This document shows positions 55,382 to 63,825 of a DNA stretch of 64,000 bases, piece by piece (within the stretch, counting starts at the first letter, position 1; every line of letters begins with the position of its first letter). The notes under the pieces were generated by a model. It saw only the letters and a list, made by a program, of their open reading frames with translations. It did not search any database and was not told the DNA's origin. A program made the translations under genes and the position numbers. The stretch is from Clostridiales bacterium (lineage in GTDB: Bacteria > Bacillota > Clostridia > Lachnospirales > Lachnospiraceae), in the NCBI GenBank assembly GCA_018365455.1, contig JAGZJZ010000006.1, positions 1-64,000 on the forward strand. Reading direction: 5' to 3'.

Positions 55382-57541
55382 CTATTCTGTGGTAATTAAC
55401 CGTGTATAGTAACCGCCCAATTGATACAGCTCTTCATGTGTCCCCCGCTCCATAACCCTGCCGTGATCAAGAACTACAATTTCATCACAGTCACGAATCG
55501 TAGACAAACGGTGTGCAACAATGATACAGGTAATCCCGCGCTTTTGAATTGCTTTGACAACTTCATATTCCGTTTTCGCATCCAGGGCTGATGTAGCCTC
55601 ATCTAATATGGCGATGGTGGGATCCTGGGCAAGAACACGTGCGATCTCAAACCGCTGGCGCTGCCCTCCGCTGAAATTTTTGCCTCCTTCGGAAACTGCA
55701 TGTCCATATCCGCCTTTTCTCGTCATAATATCAGAATGAATCTGCGCATCTCTTGCTGCAATAATCATTTCAAAATCTTCGATGGATTTATCCCACATCT
55801 TAATATTATCTGCTATACTGTCTTCAAACATGGTTATGTCCTGGTCTACCACAGATAGTGATGAATTAAAAACCTCTTTGGGTATATCCTTCATCGGTTT
55901 ACCCTGAAATAAAATCTCACCCGACCAAGGTTCATATAATCCGCAGGCAAGTTTGGCTATAGTGGATTTACCACATCCCGATGAACCCACCAGCGCTACT
56001 TTCGATCCACTCTTCACCGTTAGATTAAAATCCTTTAAAAGAGGCTCTTCTAACCTGGAATATCCAAATGTTACATTTCGAAACTCCACGCTTCCATCCA
56101 GCTTCTCAAATACATCCTCCGTATCTCTGATGGAAGAAAATACAACATCTTCTTTATATTTCATTACATCATCCACGCGTTCCATAGAAGTCCGCATTTC
56201 CTGCAATTTTTGTCCCGTTTCCAATAAGTCGTTCACCGGCATTAAAAACTGTGTCATATAAGACTGGAATGCCAGCAGCATACCAACGGTAAAATTCCCC
56301 TTTATAATCATCCATACGCCAAGCGCCAGGATTATAATCCCGGAAAGCTGCTGTACTAACGCAGGAATTCCTCCCAGGAACTGATTTGTCAATGCAAATT
56401 CTACTTTTGCTTTATTTACAGACGCCTGAAATCCGGACCACCGTTCAAAAAATCCACTTTCTGCCCCCGCTGCCTTGATCGTCTCTATCATTTCAATTCC
56501 GGATACCGTAGAAGCGTCCAGCTTGCCCTGGTCACGCATCTGCGTTCTGGTAATATGGATTCTCTTTTGGGAAATAATATTTGCCAGCACCAGATTCACA
56601 CCTATCGCCGCGAAACCAACGAATGACAGTACCACGCTATACCGAAGCATAATGATCAGATAGAATATCAAGAGTACCATATTGATCAGCATCGGTGCAA
56701 TTCGCCCAACCAGAGTTTCTGCTATATCATCATTTAAAAGCTGTCTGCTGGCAATGTCACCTGCCATTCTCTGTGAAAAAAACGTCATCGGCAGATGCAG
56801 GGTATGCCAGATAAAAGACGAATTAGAAACAATCGCCATTTTTCCTTTGATCTTATATATGTAAATTTCATTTATCATACCTACAACCAGCAGAAATATT
56901 GTAATAACTGCTAAAAATGCAAGAAAATTGGACAGCCATTGTGTATTTTGTCCGGTGAGAATATTATCGGTAAATATCCTTGAAAATACAGGAGTTAATA
57001 AACTTACAAAGGCGGTCAGCACCGTAGTCATCATTACAAAAACGATAGATGATTTACTCCCCTGCAGCCTTTTTTTAGCAAACTCCAATACACTCTCTTT
57101 TTTACCGTCAGCAACAAATTGTTCACCAGGTTCAAACTCCAGGCATACTCCGGTAAACGACTTATCAAATTCTTCGGGAGATATCTCTACCACTCCACGT
57201 GCCGGGTCATTGATAATCGCTTTCCCCCTCTTAAATCCGTCCAATACCACAAAATGATTGAAATTCCAATGGATGACAGCCGGATAAGTTACCTTTGTAC
57301 GCACCGATTCCACACTGTAACGATGGGCTTTCACCTGCAAACCATATGCATCTGCAGCCTTTGCCATATTCGATGCCTTACTCCCATCTCTGGACACTCC
57401 GCAATCTACCCTTACCTGTTCCAGAGGCACCCATTTTTTATAATATGCCATAATCATTGTCAGACATGCTGCTCCGCATTCCAAAGCCTCCATCTGCATG
57501 ATAACAGGCACTTTGACACATTTCTTTTGTTTATCTGCCAC
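55382..57541 (-). CDS. Peptidase C39-containing ABC exporter (NHLM ABC1 type)
   Basis: 719 residues. Residues 1-130 are a C39 cysteine peptidase: Gln/Glu-rich QMEALECGAAC with Cys22, His96 in WNFNHFVVL, and Asp112 in NDPARG. Six membrane helices (about 160-430) and an ATPase follow: Walker A GSSGCGKST, signature FSGGQRQR, Walker B IAILDEATSALD. It should cut precursor peptides after a Gly-Gly/Ala-Gly motif and export the mature part. The three small proteins upstream carry such motifs. It begins 11 bases after the HlyD-like gene, with AGGAGG before the ATG. Confidence 0.95.
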   Translation of the reverse strand: MADKQKKCVKVPVIMQMEALECGAACLTMIMAYYKKWVPLEQVRVDCGVSRDGSKASNMAKAADAYGLQVKAHRYSVESVRTKVTYPAVIHWNFNHFVVLDGFKRGKAIINDPARGVVEISPEEFDKSFTGVCLEFEPGEQFVADGKKESVLEFAKKRLQGSKSSIVFVMMTTVLTAFVSLLTPVFSRIFTDNILTGQNTQWLSNFLAFLAVITIFLLVVGMINEIYIYKIKGKMAIVSNSSFIWHTLHLPMTFFSQRMAGDIASRQLLNDDIAETLVGRIAPMLINMVLLIFYLIIMLRYSVVLSFVGFAAIGVNLVLANIISQKRIHITRTQMRDQGKLDASTVSGIEMIETIKAAGAESGFFERWSGFQASVNKAKVEFALTNQFLGGIPALVQQLSGIIILALGVWMIIKGNFTVGMLLAFQSYMTQFLMPVNDLLETGQKLQEMRTSMERVDDVMKYKEDVVFSSIRDTEDVFEKLDGSVEFRNVTFGYSRLEEPLLKDFNLTVKSGSKVALVGSSGCGKSTIAKLACGLYEPWSGEILFQGKPMKDIPKEVFNSSLSVVDQDITMFEDSIADNIKMWDKSIEDFEMIIAARDAQIHSDIMTRKGGYGHAVSEGGKNFSGGQRQRFEIARVLAQDPTIAILDEATSALDAKTEYEVVKAIQKRGITCIIVAHRLSTIRDCDEIVVLDHGRVMERGTHEELYQLGGYYTRLITTE

Positions 57542-57552
57542 GGGCGCACCTC

Positions 57553-58062
57553 CTAATTTAATAAAAATACAATGGGCTTCACTTCCGCTGTTACCAGTGT
57601 CACATTAGCCAGAACGTCCTGCCGTACTTCTTCCGGAAGTTCAACATCCACCTGATAAGCATAATTTCCAACAGCTACATTTTCTACAACCCAATCACTT
57701 TTTAAGGATTGCGCTATTTCTTCCAGTGAATACGGATTATTGCTTACTGACTTTACAATTCCTTCCACACTGGCACCATCCGGTAACACAACATTTGCCT
57801 TACATCCCGTCAGATCTTCATTTAATTTTGATGCGTCAACATAACACTGTACCATATTGTTGGAAACCGTTACGCCCTTGGCTGTCAAAGTCTCCGGTAA
57901 AGATCCTACCAGACTCCACACAACAAGGGCGGCAGCCAGAATAATCAGCGCGGACAAAACAATCCATATACTGGGATTTGATACACGGATATACTCATCT
58001 AACTGCTCCGGAGACTCTACCGTATCGAGACTCCTTTGTCTGAAAATACTTTTTTTACTCAT
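57553..58062 (-). CDS. Very short HlyD-like export adaptor
   Basis: 169 residues. A cytoplasmic N-terminus (about 1-33, FRQRSLDTVESPEQLDEYIRV) is followed by one membrane helix (about 34-54, IVLSALIILAAALVVWSLVG) and a small extracytoplasmic beta domain. The SPEQLDEYIRV words and the helix match the N-terminus of NHLM HlyD-type proteins, but those are usually about 400 residues with a coiled-coil hairpin. Here the hairpin and most of the barrel are missing with no visible frameshift, so this is a real short form. Its ATG overlaps the preceding stop (ATGA). Confidence 0.8.
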   Translation of the reverse strand: MSKKSIFRQRSLDTVESPEQLDEYIRVSNPSIWIVLSALIILAAALVVWSLVGSLPETLTAKGVTVSNNMVQCYVDASKLNEDLTGCKANVVLPDGASVEGIVKSVSNNPYSLEEIAQSLKSDWVVENVAVGNYAYQVDVELPEEVRQDVLANVTLVTAEVKPIVFLLN

Positions 58063-58337
58063 AACTTTTCTCCTTTCTCAAACAATGCTTTTTTTACATT
58101 TTTCTGGCTTCTCACACCTGCAGCCACCATATCAAGATCCTCCGAATCCAGTTCTTCCTGGTGCTGCTTTTCCTGCAGTTCTTTCTGACACATTCTTTCC
58201 TGCAATCCTTCCCAGTATTCTTCCTTAATTACTCTGTTCCTCAGTTCTTCCCATAGGCTTCTCTTAAATTCCTCTGAATGACTCGCAGGATTCTGGTCAG
58301 CCAATAATCCTATTAATATCTTTTCAAAATCTACCAT
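58059..58337 (-). CDS. Small helical protein with a leader-like VAAG motif
   Basis: 92 residues from the ATG at 58337 (AAGGG seven bases upstream); the longer frame starts at GTG without a good site. It is mostly amphipathic, charged helix with repeated KEEYWEGLQER/KELQEKQHQEE words. Near the end it carries DSEDLDMVAAG followed by a short basic tail (VRSQKNVKKAL). The LDxVAxG motif resembles C39/NHLM leader cleavage sites in the other two small proteins here. Either it is a third precursor with a short core, or an accessory protein in the export set; it is translationally coupled to the HlyD-like gene. Confidence 0.7.
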   Translation of the reverse strand: MVDFEKILIGLLADQNPASHSEEFKRSLWEELRNRVIKEEYWEGLQERMCQKELQEKQHQEELDSEDLDMVAAGVRSQKNVKKALFEKGEKL

Positions 58338-58404
58338 CCGCTTTCCCTTCTCTCCCGTACTCACTATTTATATATACGCTTAAAGCGGGCTCTTCCCTAC
58401 ACGC

Positions 58405-58471
58405 AAAATAAAGTTTATTGAAACCTGAGGATGTTTCGTAAACACATCCTCAGGTCAATAAACTTTATTTT
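58405..58471 (-). terminator. Long two-part hairpin after the Nif11-type precursor gene
   Basis: AAAATAAAGTTTATTG (58405-58420) pairs with CAATAAACTTTATTTT (58456-58471), and inside it ACCTGAGGATGT (58423-58434) pairs with ACATCCTCAGGT (58444-58455) around a nine-base loop. Only two unpaired bases separate the two stems. It lies about 30 bases past the precursor stop and ends in TTTATTTT. Probably a leaky terminator that keeps precursor mRNA more abundant than the export genes downstream. Confidence 0.85.
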
Positions 58472-58500
58472 ATTAATAACAGATTTTCATATATAAAAAT

Positions 58501-58821
58501 TTATACGTATGCTCCAATGATAATACATCCGCCTTCGGGTGATAATTCTCCAAATAAGCTGCATCCTGCATTAGAAATGAAGCATCCGCCTGCACCACCT
58601 GCAACTGCTTTCAAATCATCTAAATTTAACTCGCCTTCTTCTGCATTAAAATCTTCTTCACATAATGAAAGATCATATTTCTTTGCAGTTTCAATTAATT
58701 TAGCTTTGATAGCAGCTTTATCAACTTCTTTACCTTCTACCTCTTTGTTTAATTTTACTAACTCTTCTTTTAACTCCGCATTTTTCTCTACTTCTTCATA
58801 AAACTTTTTTAAATTGTTCAT
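58501..58821 (-). CDS. Nif11-type leader precursor peptide with a three-cysteine core
   Basis: 106 residues. A helical leader (MNNLKKFYEEVEKNAELKEEL and following) in the Nif11-like style ends in LNLDDLKAVAGG (Gly75-Gly76). The predicted core is 30 residues, AGGCFISNAGC through IIIGAYV, with cysteines at 80, 87 and 99 and little charge. This is the outline of a ribosomally synthesised, post-translationally modified peptide: leader for enzyme recognition, GG for C39 cleavage, cysteines for thioether chemistry by the radical SAM enzyme next door. AAAGGAG precedes the ATG. A strong hairpin follows the gene. Confidence 0.88.
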   Translation of the reverse strand: MNNLKKFYEEVEKNAELKEELVKLNKEVEGKEVDKAAIKAKLIETAKKYDLSLCEEDFNAEEGELNLDDLKAVAGGAGGCFISNAGCSLFGELSPEGGCIIIGAYV

Positions 58822-58897
58822 TCTTAATTCTCCTTTTCTTCTTTTTCTTTTATTTTATTTTGATTTTTAAGAAAATCCATTATGTAACAGGTATAAA

Positions 58898-59092
58898 CTA
58901 AAATTTTCTTCCCGTTTTAACACCATCTTTATAACCATCTCTGCTGGTATTGGTGTTATCCAGGACATCTCCTACCATCTTTTCAATAATTTTTTTACCA
59001 ACTACTTTGCCAATGTCACCTGCAGTTCCGCCGCCGGCTACCTTGTCAAGTTCCTCATTTTTTAAGTTTTCATCTTTTTTTTCTTCGCACAT
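58898..59092 (-). CDS. Small double-glycine leader peptide (bacteriocin-like)
   Basis: 64 residues. A short acidic leader (MCEEKKDENLKNEELDKVAGG, Gly20-Gly21) of the double-glycine class precedes a 43-residue basic core starting GTAGDIGKVVGKKIIEKMVG. The core has one helical, Gly/Lys-rich half and no cysteine; the tail is polar (YKDGVKTGRKF). The shape is like an unmodified class II bacteriocin or an immunity/companion peptide. AAGGAGG lies eight bases before the ATG. It is the first small peptide after the radical SAM gene; both should use the same C39 exporter. Confidence 0.8.
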   Translation of the reverse strand: MCEEKKDENLKNEELDKVAGGGTAGDIGKVVGKKIIEKMVGDVLDNTNTSRDGYKDGVKTGRKF

Positions 59093-59169
59093 TGTTTATT
59101 CCTCCTTACACTCTGATCTGATGATTTTCAGACACATTTTCATAATTTATATATAAATTTCTATTAGGG

Positions 59170-59182
59170 AATATCTGATATT
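59170..59182. promoter_or_regulatory. AT-rich gap before the peptide genes, with a short dyad
   Basis: AATATC-T-GATATT is a perfect 13-base dyad in the 172-base gap between the radical SAM gene and the first peptide gene (59093-59264). The gap is AT-rich and probably holds an internal promoter, but I see no convincing -35/-10. The dyad may be chance. Confidence 0.25.
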
Positions 59183-59264
59183 GAATGATTAAATTATGAA
59201 TTCTTCAATAAACTCAAACGAATATTTCCATATTCCATATAAAAATTTATTATCTTATAAAATT

Positions 59265-60653
59265 TCAACTACTTGCAAAAATCAGGCTTTTTATCTGCTC
59301 TGGATAATGCTCTTTAAAAAAAGTGCAAAGAATATCAGCTTTCCCCATAACACCATTGCCGGAAAACATGCTCATAGCCCTGCATCCGCCTCCGCAATCG
59401 AACCGATATGCACAATTTCTACAATCTTCATTTGCATCTATTACTTCTTTTAATTTTATCGATGCCAGACGAAAAAATGGATTTTCAATATTCCGATAAA
59501 TATCGGCTACGGTTGTCTGTAATAAATTAGGCATATTTCCTTCAATCTCTGAATCCGTCATAGAGGGGCAGGGTAGAAAGGTACCGTCCGGCAAAAGATA
59601 TGGATGAATTCTGCAATTTAAGCAGGAACTCACATTCTCGCATTCCTTATCCCCTCTATATCTTTGATACGGACTTCCATATCCCTTCAGATTTCCTTTT
59701 TCACATGCAAAAAATCCGTCCAGCTGTATTCCCATAGGTGCATGATCCGCCTTGTATAACCGCACAATTCTCAGGTATTCTTCATACAATTCTTCTGTTT
59801 GAAGTGACGTTCCCTGATTGTTTTCTTTCCATTTTCCGGCTTCAAAAACCAGCGAAGTTTTCCAAAAATCAACTTTCAGATCCCTAAGAAGCTCATAAGT
59901 AGCTTTCAGTCTGTCAATATTTTTTCTGCAGATTGCAGATTCAATCATGACACGGTATCCATTTTCTTTCAGTTTTTGTATGACCTCTATTGTCTTTACT
60001 TCCGTACCCTCAATACCACGCATCCAGTCATGCTGCCCTGCTCCGTCAAAGCTCAGGACAAATTCCGGCTTGAACGAGCGTTTTTCACACTCTTTTAAAA
60101 TATCATCTGTTATTAAAATCCCATTTGTATAAATTTGTGATATGGCTATTCCGCTCTCCAGAATCCTGTCCACAATCTGAAAAAAATCTTTACGCAGAAA
60201 TGGTTCCCCTCCGGTTATAGATACCACACTGACATTTGCTTCCCGGAACTGGTCAATCATTGAAAAACATTCTTCCGTATTCATATCGTGGTAACGGTAG
60301 TCCGGGGCACTCATGTAGCAATGCCTGCACTTCAGATTACATCTGCCTGTAACAGACCAGTGAATGGCTTTTATGTATGTATTATCCGCTTTCCTGTAGT
60401 TCTGTATAAAAGACAGCTCCATTGGATCCTGGGATATCCTGATAATGTCTTTATCCTTTAATTCACGAAAAAATTGTTTTTGCTTATTACTAAAAAAAAC
60501 CGTATCAATATCTATTTTACCATTGCAAAATTCCAAAACCTGAAAACCATCCTGCTCCAGAAAATTGATCGTACCATTGTCAGTTCTAATAATTGCAAAG
60601 GGAAGATTCTTCCACCCTCTTAACGCATATGGTTCTGCTAATTTTGCATACAT
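59265..60653 (-). CDS. Radical SAM/SPASM peptide maturase
   Basis: 462 residues. Residues about 1-85 resemble a PqqD-like recognition domain for leader peptides (GFQVLEFCNGKIDIDTVFF). The radical SAM cluster motif is CNLKCRHC with C105, C109 and C112; GGEP follows near residue 148. The C-terminal third is cysteine-rich in SPASM style (CENVSSCLNC, LPCPSM, CRNCAYRFDCGGGC), enough for auxiliary iron-sulphur clusters. It lies directly upstream of the three-cysteine precursor, so thioether cross-linking (sactipeptide/ranthipeptide chemistry) is the leading hypothesis; other SPASM reactions are possible. AAGAAGG precedes the ATG. It follows the sigma factor gene by 43 bases. Confidence 0.92.
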   Translation of the reverse strand: MYAKLAEPYALRGWKNLPFAIIRTDNGTINFLEQDGFQVLEFCNGKIDIDTVFFSNKQKQFFRELKDKDIIRISQDPMELSFIQNYRKADNTYIKAIHWSVTGRCNLKCRHCYMSAPDYRYHDMNTEECFSMIDQFREANVSVVSITGGEPFLRKDFFQIVDRILESGIAISQIYTNGILITDDILKECEKRSFKPEFVLSFDGAGQHDWMRGIEGTEVKTIEVIQKLKENGYRVMIESAICRKNIDRLKATYELLRDLKVDFWKTSLVFEAGKWKENNQGTSLQTEELYEEYLRIVRLYKADHAPMGIQLDGFFACEKGNLKGYGSPYQRYRGDKECENVSSCLNCRIHPYLLPDGTFLPCPSMTDSEIEGNMPNLLQTTVADIYRNIENPFFRLASIKLKEVIDANEDCRNCAYRFDCGGGCRAMSMFSGNGVMGKADILCTFFKEHYPEQIKSLIFASS

Positions 60654-60696
60654 GCCATCACCTTCTTATGTTTTCTTCTCTGAATATATATACGTA

Positions 60697-61227
60697 TCAA
60701 TTATTGAATTCCCTACATTTATTTTCAGATTTTTCCAATTTATTTTTTATCTTTTTAAGTGTTCTGCTCGCTGTTACACTGGCACATTTTTCAGATATAT
60801 CCAATTGCAACGCTATTTCCCCATAAGATAAGTTCATATAATAATGAAGAAGGAGAATCATTCGTTCTCTTTCAGAGAGAGTTCCCAGTATTCTTTGTAT
60901 ATCTACCTGATTCTCAACCTGACTGTAAGTTTCATTTTCCCAGGAAATATTCTGATCAATCAGATCATCTATAGAAATAACCCCTTTCCGATTCTTCCTC
61001 AAATAATCCACCCATACATTCTTCGCAATCGTCAAAAGCCAAGTTACAACTTTAGCCTTCTCATCATCATAGAGGTTCCCTTTTTCCAACACTTTCATGA
61101 AGGTGATACTGGTCAGGTCTTCCGTAACCTCTCTTTGGAAAGTGTGATAGTAAAAATAATTATATATATAGTCATAATAATGTTCATATACCATCTTAAA
61201 AGCCTTTTCCTTACGCAAGTCTATCAT
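60697..61227 (-). CDS. Sigma-70 family (ECF-type) RNA polymerase sigma factor
   Basis: 176 residues. Region 2 is at about 10-80 (YDYIYNYFYYHTFQREVTEDLTSITFMKVL, then TWLLTIAKNVWVDYLRKNR). Region 4 is at about 110-165 (LSERERMILLLHYYMNLSYGEIALQLDISEKCASVTASRTL), the helix-turn-helix for the -35 element. No region 1 or 3 is seen, so it is ECF-like. AGAGGTG lies five bases before the ATG. It sits between an RsbW-like gene (23 bases upstream) and the radical SAM gene, suggesting it switches on the peptide genes. Confidence 0.92.
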   Translation of the reverse strand: MIDLRKEKAFKMVYEHYYDYIYNYFYYHTFQREVTEDLTSITFMKVLEKGNLYDDEKAKVVTWLLTIAKNVWVDYLRKNRKGVISIDDLIDQNISWENETYSQVENQVDIQRILGTLSERERMILLLHYYMNLSYGEIALQLDISEKCASVTASRTLKKIKNKLEKSENKCREFNN

Positions 61228-61250
61228 TTTTACACCTCTCTTTTGCTATT

Positions 61251-61658
61251 TTAAATGTTCTTCTTCAAGGTCAGAATGTTCCTTCCCCCTTCAAACCGGT
61301 AAGATATGTGATCCATCATTTTCTTCACCATCAGAATGCCAAGGCCGCCTATCTGCCGGTGGTCTGCATCCAGGGTAATGTCGGGATCCAGCTTCTCAAG
61401 GGGATTATAAATTGTCCCGGAATCCACGAACTGGATCTCTATATGTTTCGGATCATCTTGAATGTGGCAGCGGATCGTTGCGTTTCCTTCCCCTGGACGA
61501 TATGCATAGTTGGCAATATTGACGTAAATTTCTTCCACTGCAATTTTAATCTGCATTTTCACTTTTGCCGTACATTCTGTATTGCTTAATTCTGCTTCAA
61601 TAAATTCCAGTACCTGATCCAGCCGGTCCGTTTTTGCCGGAATGGTTAGCTCTTTCAT
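61251..61658 (-). CDS. RsbW-like anti-sigma factor / serine kinase
   Basis: 135 residues from the ATG at 61658 (GGGAGG seven bases upstream). A lone HATPase_c domain of the RsbW/SpoIIAB family: N-box AVEEIYVNIANYAY near residue 70 and G-box GGLGILMVKKMMDHISY near 110. By family it binds either a sigma factor or an RsbV-like STAS protein and phosphorylates the latter. It lies between the RsbU-like phosphatase and the sigma factor in one operon. Binding an ECF-type sigma would be unusual, since RsbW classically holds sigma-B-type factors. Confidence 0.9.
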   Translation of the reverse strand: MKELTIPAKTDRLDQVLEFIEAELSNTECTAKVKMQIKIAVEEIYVNIANYAYRPGEGNATIRCHIQDDPKHIEIQFVDSGTIYNPLEKLDPDITLDADHRQIGGLGILMVKKMMDHISYRFEGGRNILTLKKNI

Positions 61659-61677
61659 TTCACACCTCCCGCTTTCT

Positions 61678-63825
61678 CTATTTGCTTTCATAGATTTCTA
61701 ATGCCAGCATTGTTATATCATCAAATTGAGGAGCACCTTTTACAAAAAAATCTATACTCTGTTTGATATTTTTTAAAATCTCTTCTAATGGTAGACCGGC
61801 ATTATGATCCAGAATTTGCTGCAGCCGCTCTTCACCGTAAAGTTCATTATAAATATCCGTAGCTTCCGTCACTCCGTCTGTGTACAGATATAACAGATCA
61901 CCCTGATTTAATTGAATCTGGTTTTGCCGGTAGCGTATTCCTTCCATACCCGCCAATACAAATCCTGCACGGCTTTTCAGATATACAAAGCCTTCTCCTT
62001 TCCGCTTCAGAAGCGGCGGGTTGTGTCCTGCATTGACATAGGTAAACAAGCCGCTGTCTATTTCCAGAATGCCCATCCAGGCAGTAACAAACATGCCGGC
62101 CTGATTATTTTCACACAGCTGTTTGTTCACATTGGTAAATACATCGGAAGGTGCTTCCCCACTCTGGGTATGGTTTTTGATCAAAGTCTTGGCAATCACC
62201 ATGAACAATGCAGCCGGAACTCCTTTGCCGGATACATCCGCCATCACTACCGCCAGATGATTATCATCCGTCAAAAAGAAATCATAGAAATCGCCTCCGA
62301 CTTCTTTTGCCGGCTGCATCGTTGCATATACATTAAATTCTTTATGCTCCGGAAATGCGGGAAATATGCAGGGAAGCATACTTGCCTGGATCTGAGTTGC
62401 CACATTCAGTTCTGCACCAATCCGCTCCTTTTCTGCTGTCACTGCCGTCAGATTCTTGATATATTCTTTTAGTTTTGATGTCATTTCCTGAAATGCATTG
62501 GAAAGCTCTTCCGTCTCATCCCCTGTATGGATTTCCAGATTATATTCCAGATTGCCATCTCCCACCCCCTGTACTGCCTGGGTCACTCTCACAATGGGAT
62601 CCGTTATTTTTTTGGAAACCGAAGTACTCAGGAAGAAGATTGCCAGCAATACAATCATGACTAATACGATTAAGATCACAAATACCATCCCGATATTCTG
62701 GTTAATCTGGCTGATCGCCCCATTCGTCAGCTTCATAATACCGTCCTGGCTCTCAATCGCCGGAGCAATAACCTCCTCCTGTTCAATTACGGTTGCAAAG
62801 CTCCAGCCCAGAGTCGTCAGCGGTTCATATGCCAGGTATACCTTTTTTTTATCTATGGTTACTTCTGCAATACCGCTTTCTCCTGCCACCATTTTCCCCA
62901 CTGCATCTGCCAGTTCTTTATTTTCACTCTGACGAAGGTCTGTTACATGATCCGGGTCAGCACCTACCTCCCCGCTTTCCTTGGAAGAAATGTTAACCTT
63001 TCCACCGCTGTCGATTAAAAATGCATAACCGGATTTCCCTACTTCCGTATTCATTACCACATCATTGATATCCGTCAGGTAGGAGCCGACCCCGGCAACA
63101 CCCATGAATTCATCGCCTTCATAAAAAGGCTTTGCACAGATAATTGCCGATCCTCCTCCGTGAATGTCCTTAATGATGTCGGTAAAAATAAGCTTCTGTT
63201 CATCTACCGCTTTTTGATACCAGGGACGTAAAAAAGCTTCATATGGATTCGGCACTTCCGAACCTTCATCAAACTTTGCCGAAGAAATATAATCCGCCAT
63301 AATAACGATTCCTGATTTTGTGGCGACATAAGTTGAAGCTACTACCTCATCATGTCCGTTAATCTGCACCAGAATATCCTGGATGTTGGCTATTTTATGT
63401 ATTTCAAACTGAATCGCCGGATCGTTTTTATCCTTTACGGTGGAAGAAAACATCAACTGGGCAGTAAGGTTTGTATTTCCCTTTACCGGCTCCTGCACTG
63501 ACCGGTCCGGATATTCGTCCGGATTATCATAGATCGACGTCATGGTATCCGCTATGGTCTCCACATAAGTCTTCGTAAAATTGAATTTAGTCTCAATATA
63601 TTTCGCTTTTTCCTTGGCAACATCCGCAATTTTTTGTTTCGCCTGGCTGATCAGTGCCACTTTGGCGTCATCCCCCGCCTGGTGTCCCAGTTCTTTACTC
63701 GTCTGTACGGTGTGGGATTTCATGGAAAGCATTCCATAAACCGTTACCCCGCTGATGATCACAATTGCTGTCATTGCCACCAAAATCGTTGCAACCGTAA
63801 CCTTTTTCCTGATATTATGCTTCAT
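61678..63825 (-). CDS. Membrane sensor PP2C phosphatase (dCache-HAMP-SpoIIE, RsbU-like)
   Basis: 715 residues from the ATG at 63825 (GGGAGG eight bases upstream). A membrane helix (about 9-31) is followed by an extracellular double-Cache-like domain (about 40-365), with words YISSAKFDEG, PWYQKAV and GYAFLIDSGG. A second helix (about 375-400) leads into HAMP (about 400-455) and a C-terminal PP2C/SpoIIE phosphatase. Its metal-binding aspartates are in GGDFYD, ADVSGKG, DGVTEA and DDITML. It should dephosphorylate an RsbV-like STAS protein in response to a small extracellular ligand, as RsbU relatives do. The candidate STAS is at 52.6 kb. The upstream gene's stop overlaps this start. Confidence 0.92.
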   Translation of the reverse strand: MKHNIRKKVTVATILVAMTAIVIISGVTVYGMLSMKSHTVQTSKELGHQAGDDAKVALISQAKQKIADVAKEKAKYIETKFNFTKTYVETIADTMTSIYDNPDEYPDRSVQEPVKGNTNLTAQLMFSSTVKDKNDPAIQFEIHKIANIQDILVQINGHDEVVASTYVATKSGIVIMADYISSAKFDEGSEVPNPYEAFLRPWYQKAVDEQKLIFTDIIKDIHGGGSAIICAKPFYEGDEFMGVAGVGSYLTDINDVVMNTEVGKSGYAFLIDSGGKVNISSKESGEVGADPDHVTDLRQSENKELADAVGKMVAGESGIAEVTIDKKKVYLAYEPLTTLGWSFATVIEQEEVIAPAIESQDGIMKLTNGAISQINQNIGMVFVILIVLVMIVLLAIFFLSTSVSKKITDPIVRVTQAVQGVGDGNLEYNLEIHTGDETEELSNAFQEMTSKLKEYIKNLTAVTAEKERIGAELNVATQIQASMLPCIFPAFPEHKEFNVYATMQPAKEVGGDFYDFFLTDDNHLAVVMADVSGKGVPAALFMVIAKTLIKNHTQSGEAPSDVFTNVNKQLCENNQAGMFVTAWMGILEIDSGLFTYVNAGHNPPLLKRKGEGFVYLKSRAGFVLAGMEGIRYRQNQIQLNQGDLLYLYTDGVTEATDIYNELYGEERLQQILDHNAGLPLEEILKNIKQSIDFFVKGAPQFDDITMLALEIYESK

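Noticed and set aside
58501..58821. SCIFF-type (six cysteines in forty-five) peptide
   Set aside because: The core has only three cysteines and a long Nif11-like leader. SCIFF peptides are shorter and have six cysteines.
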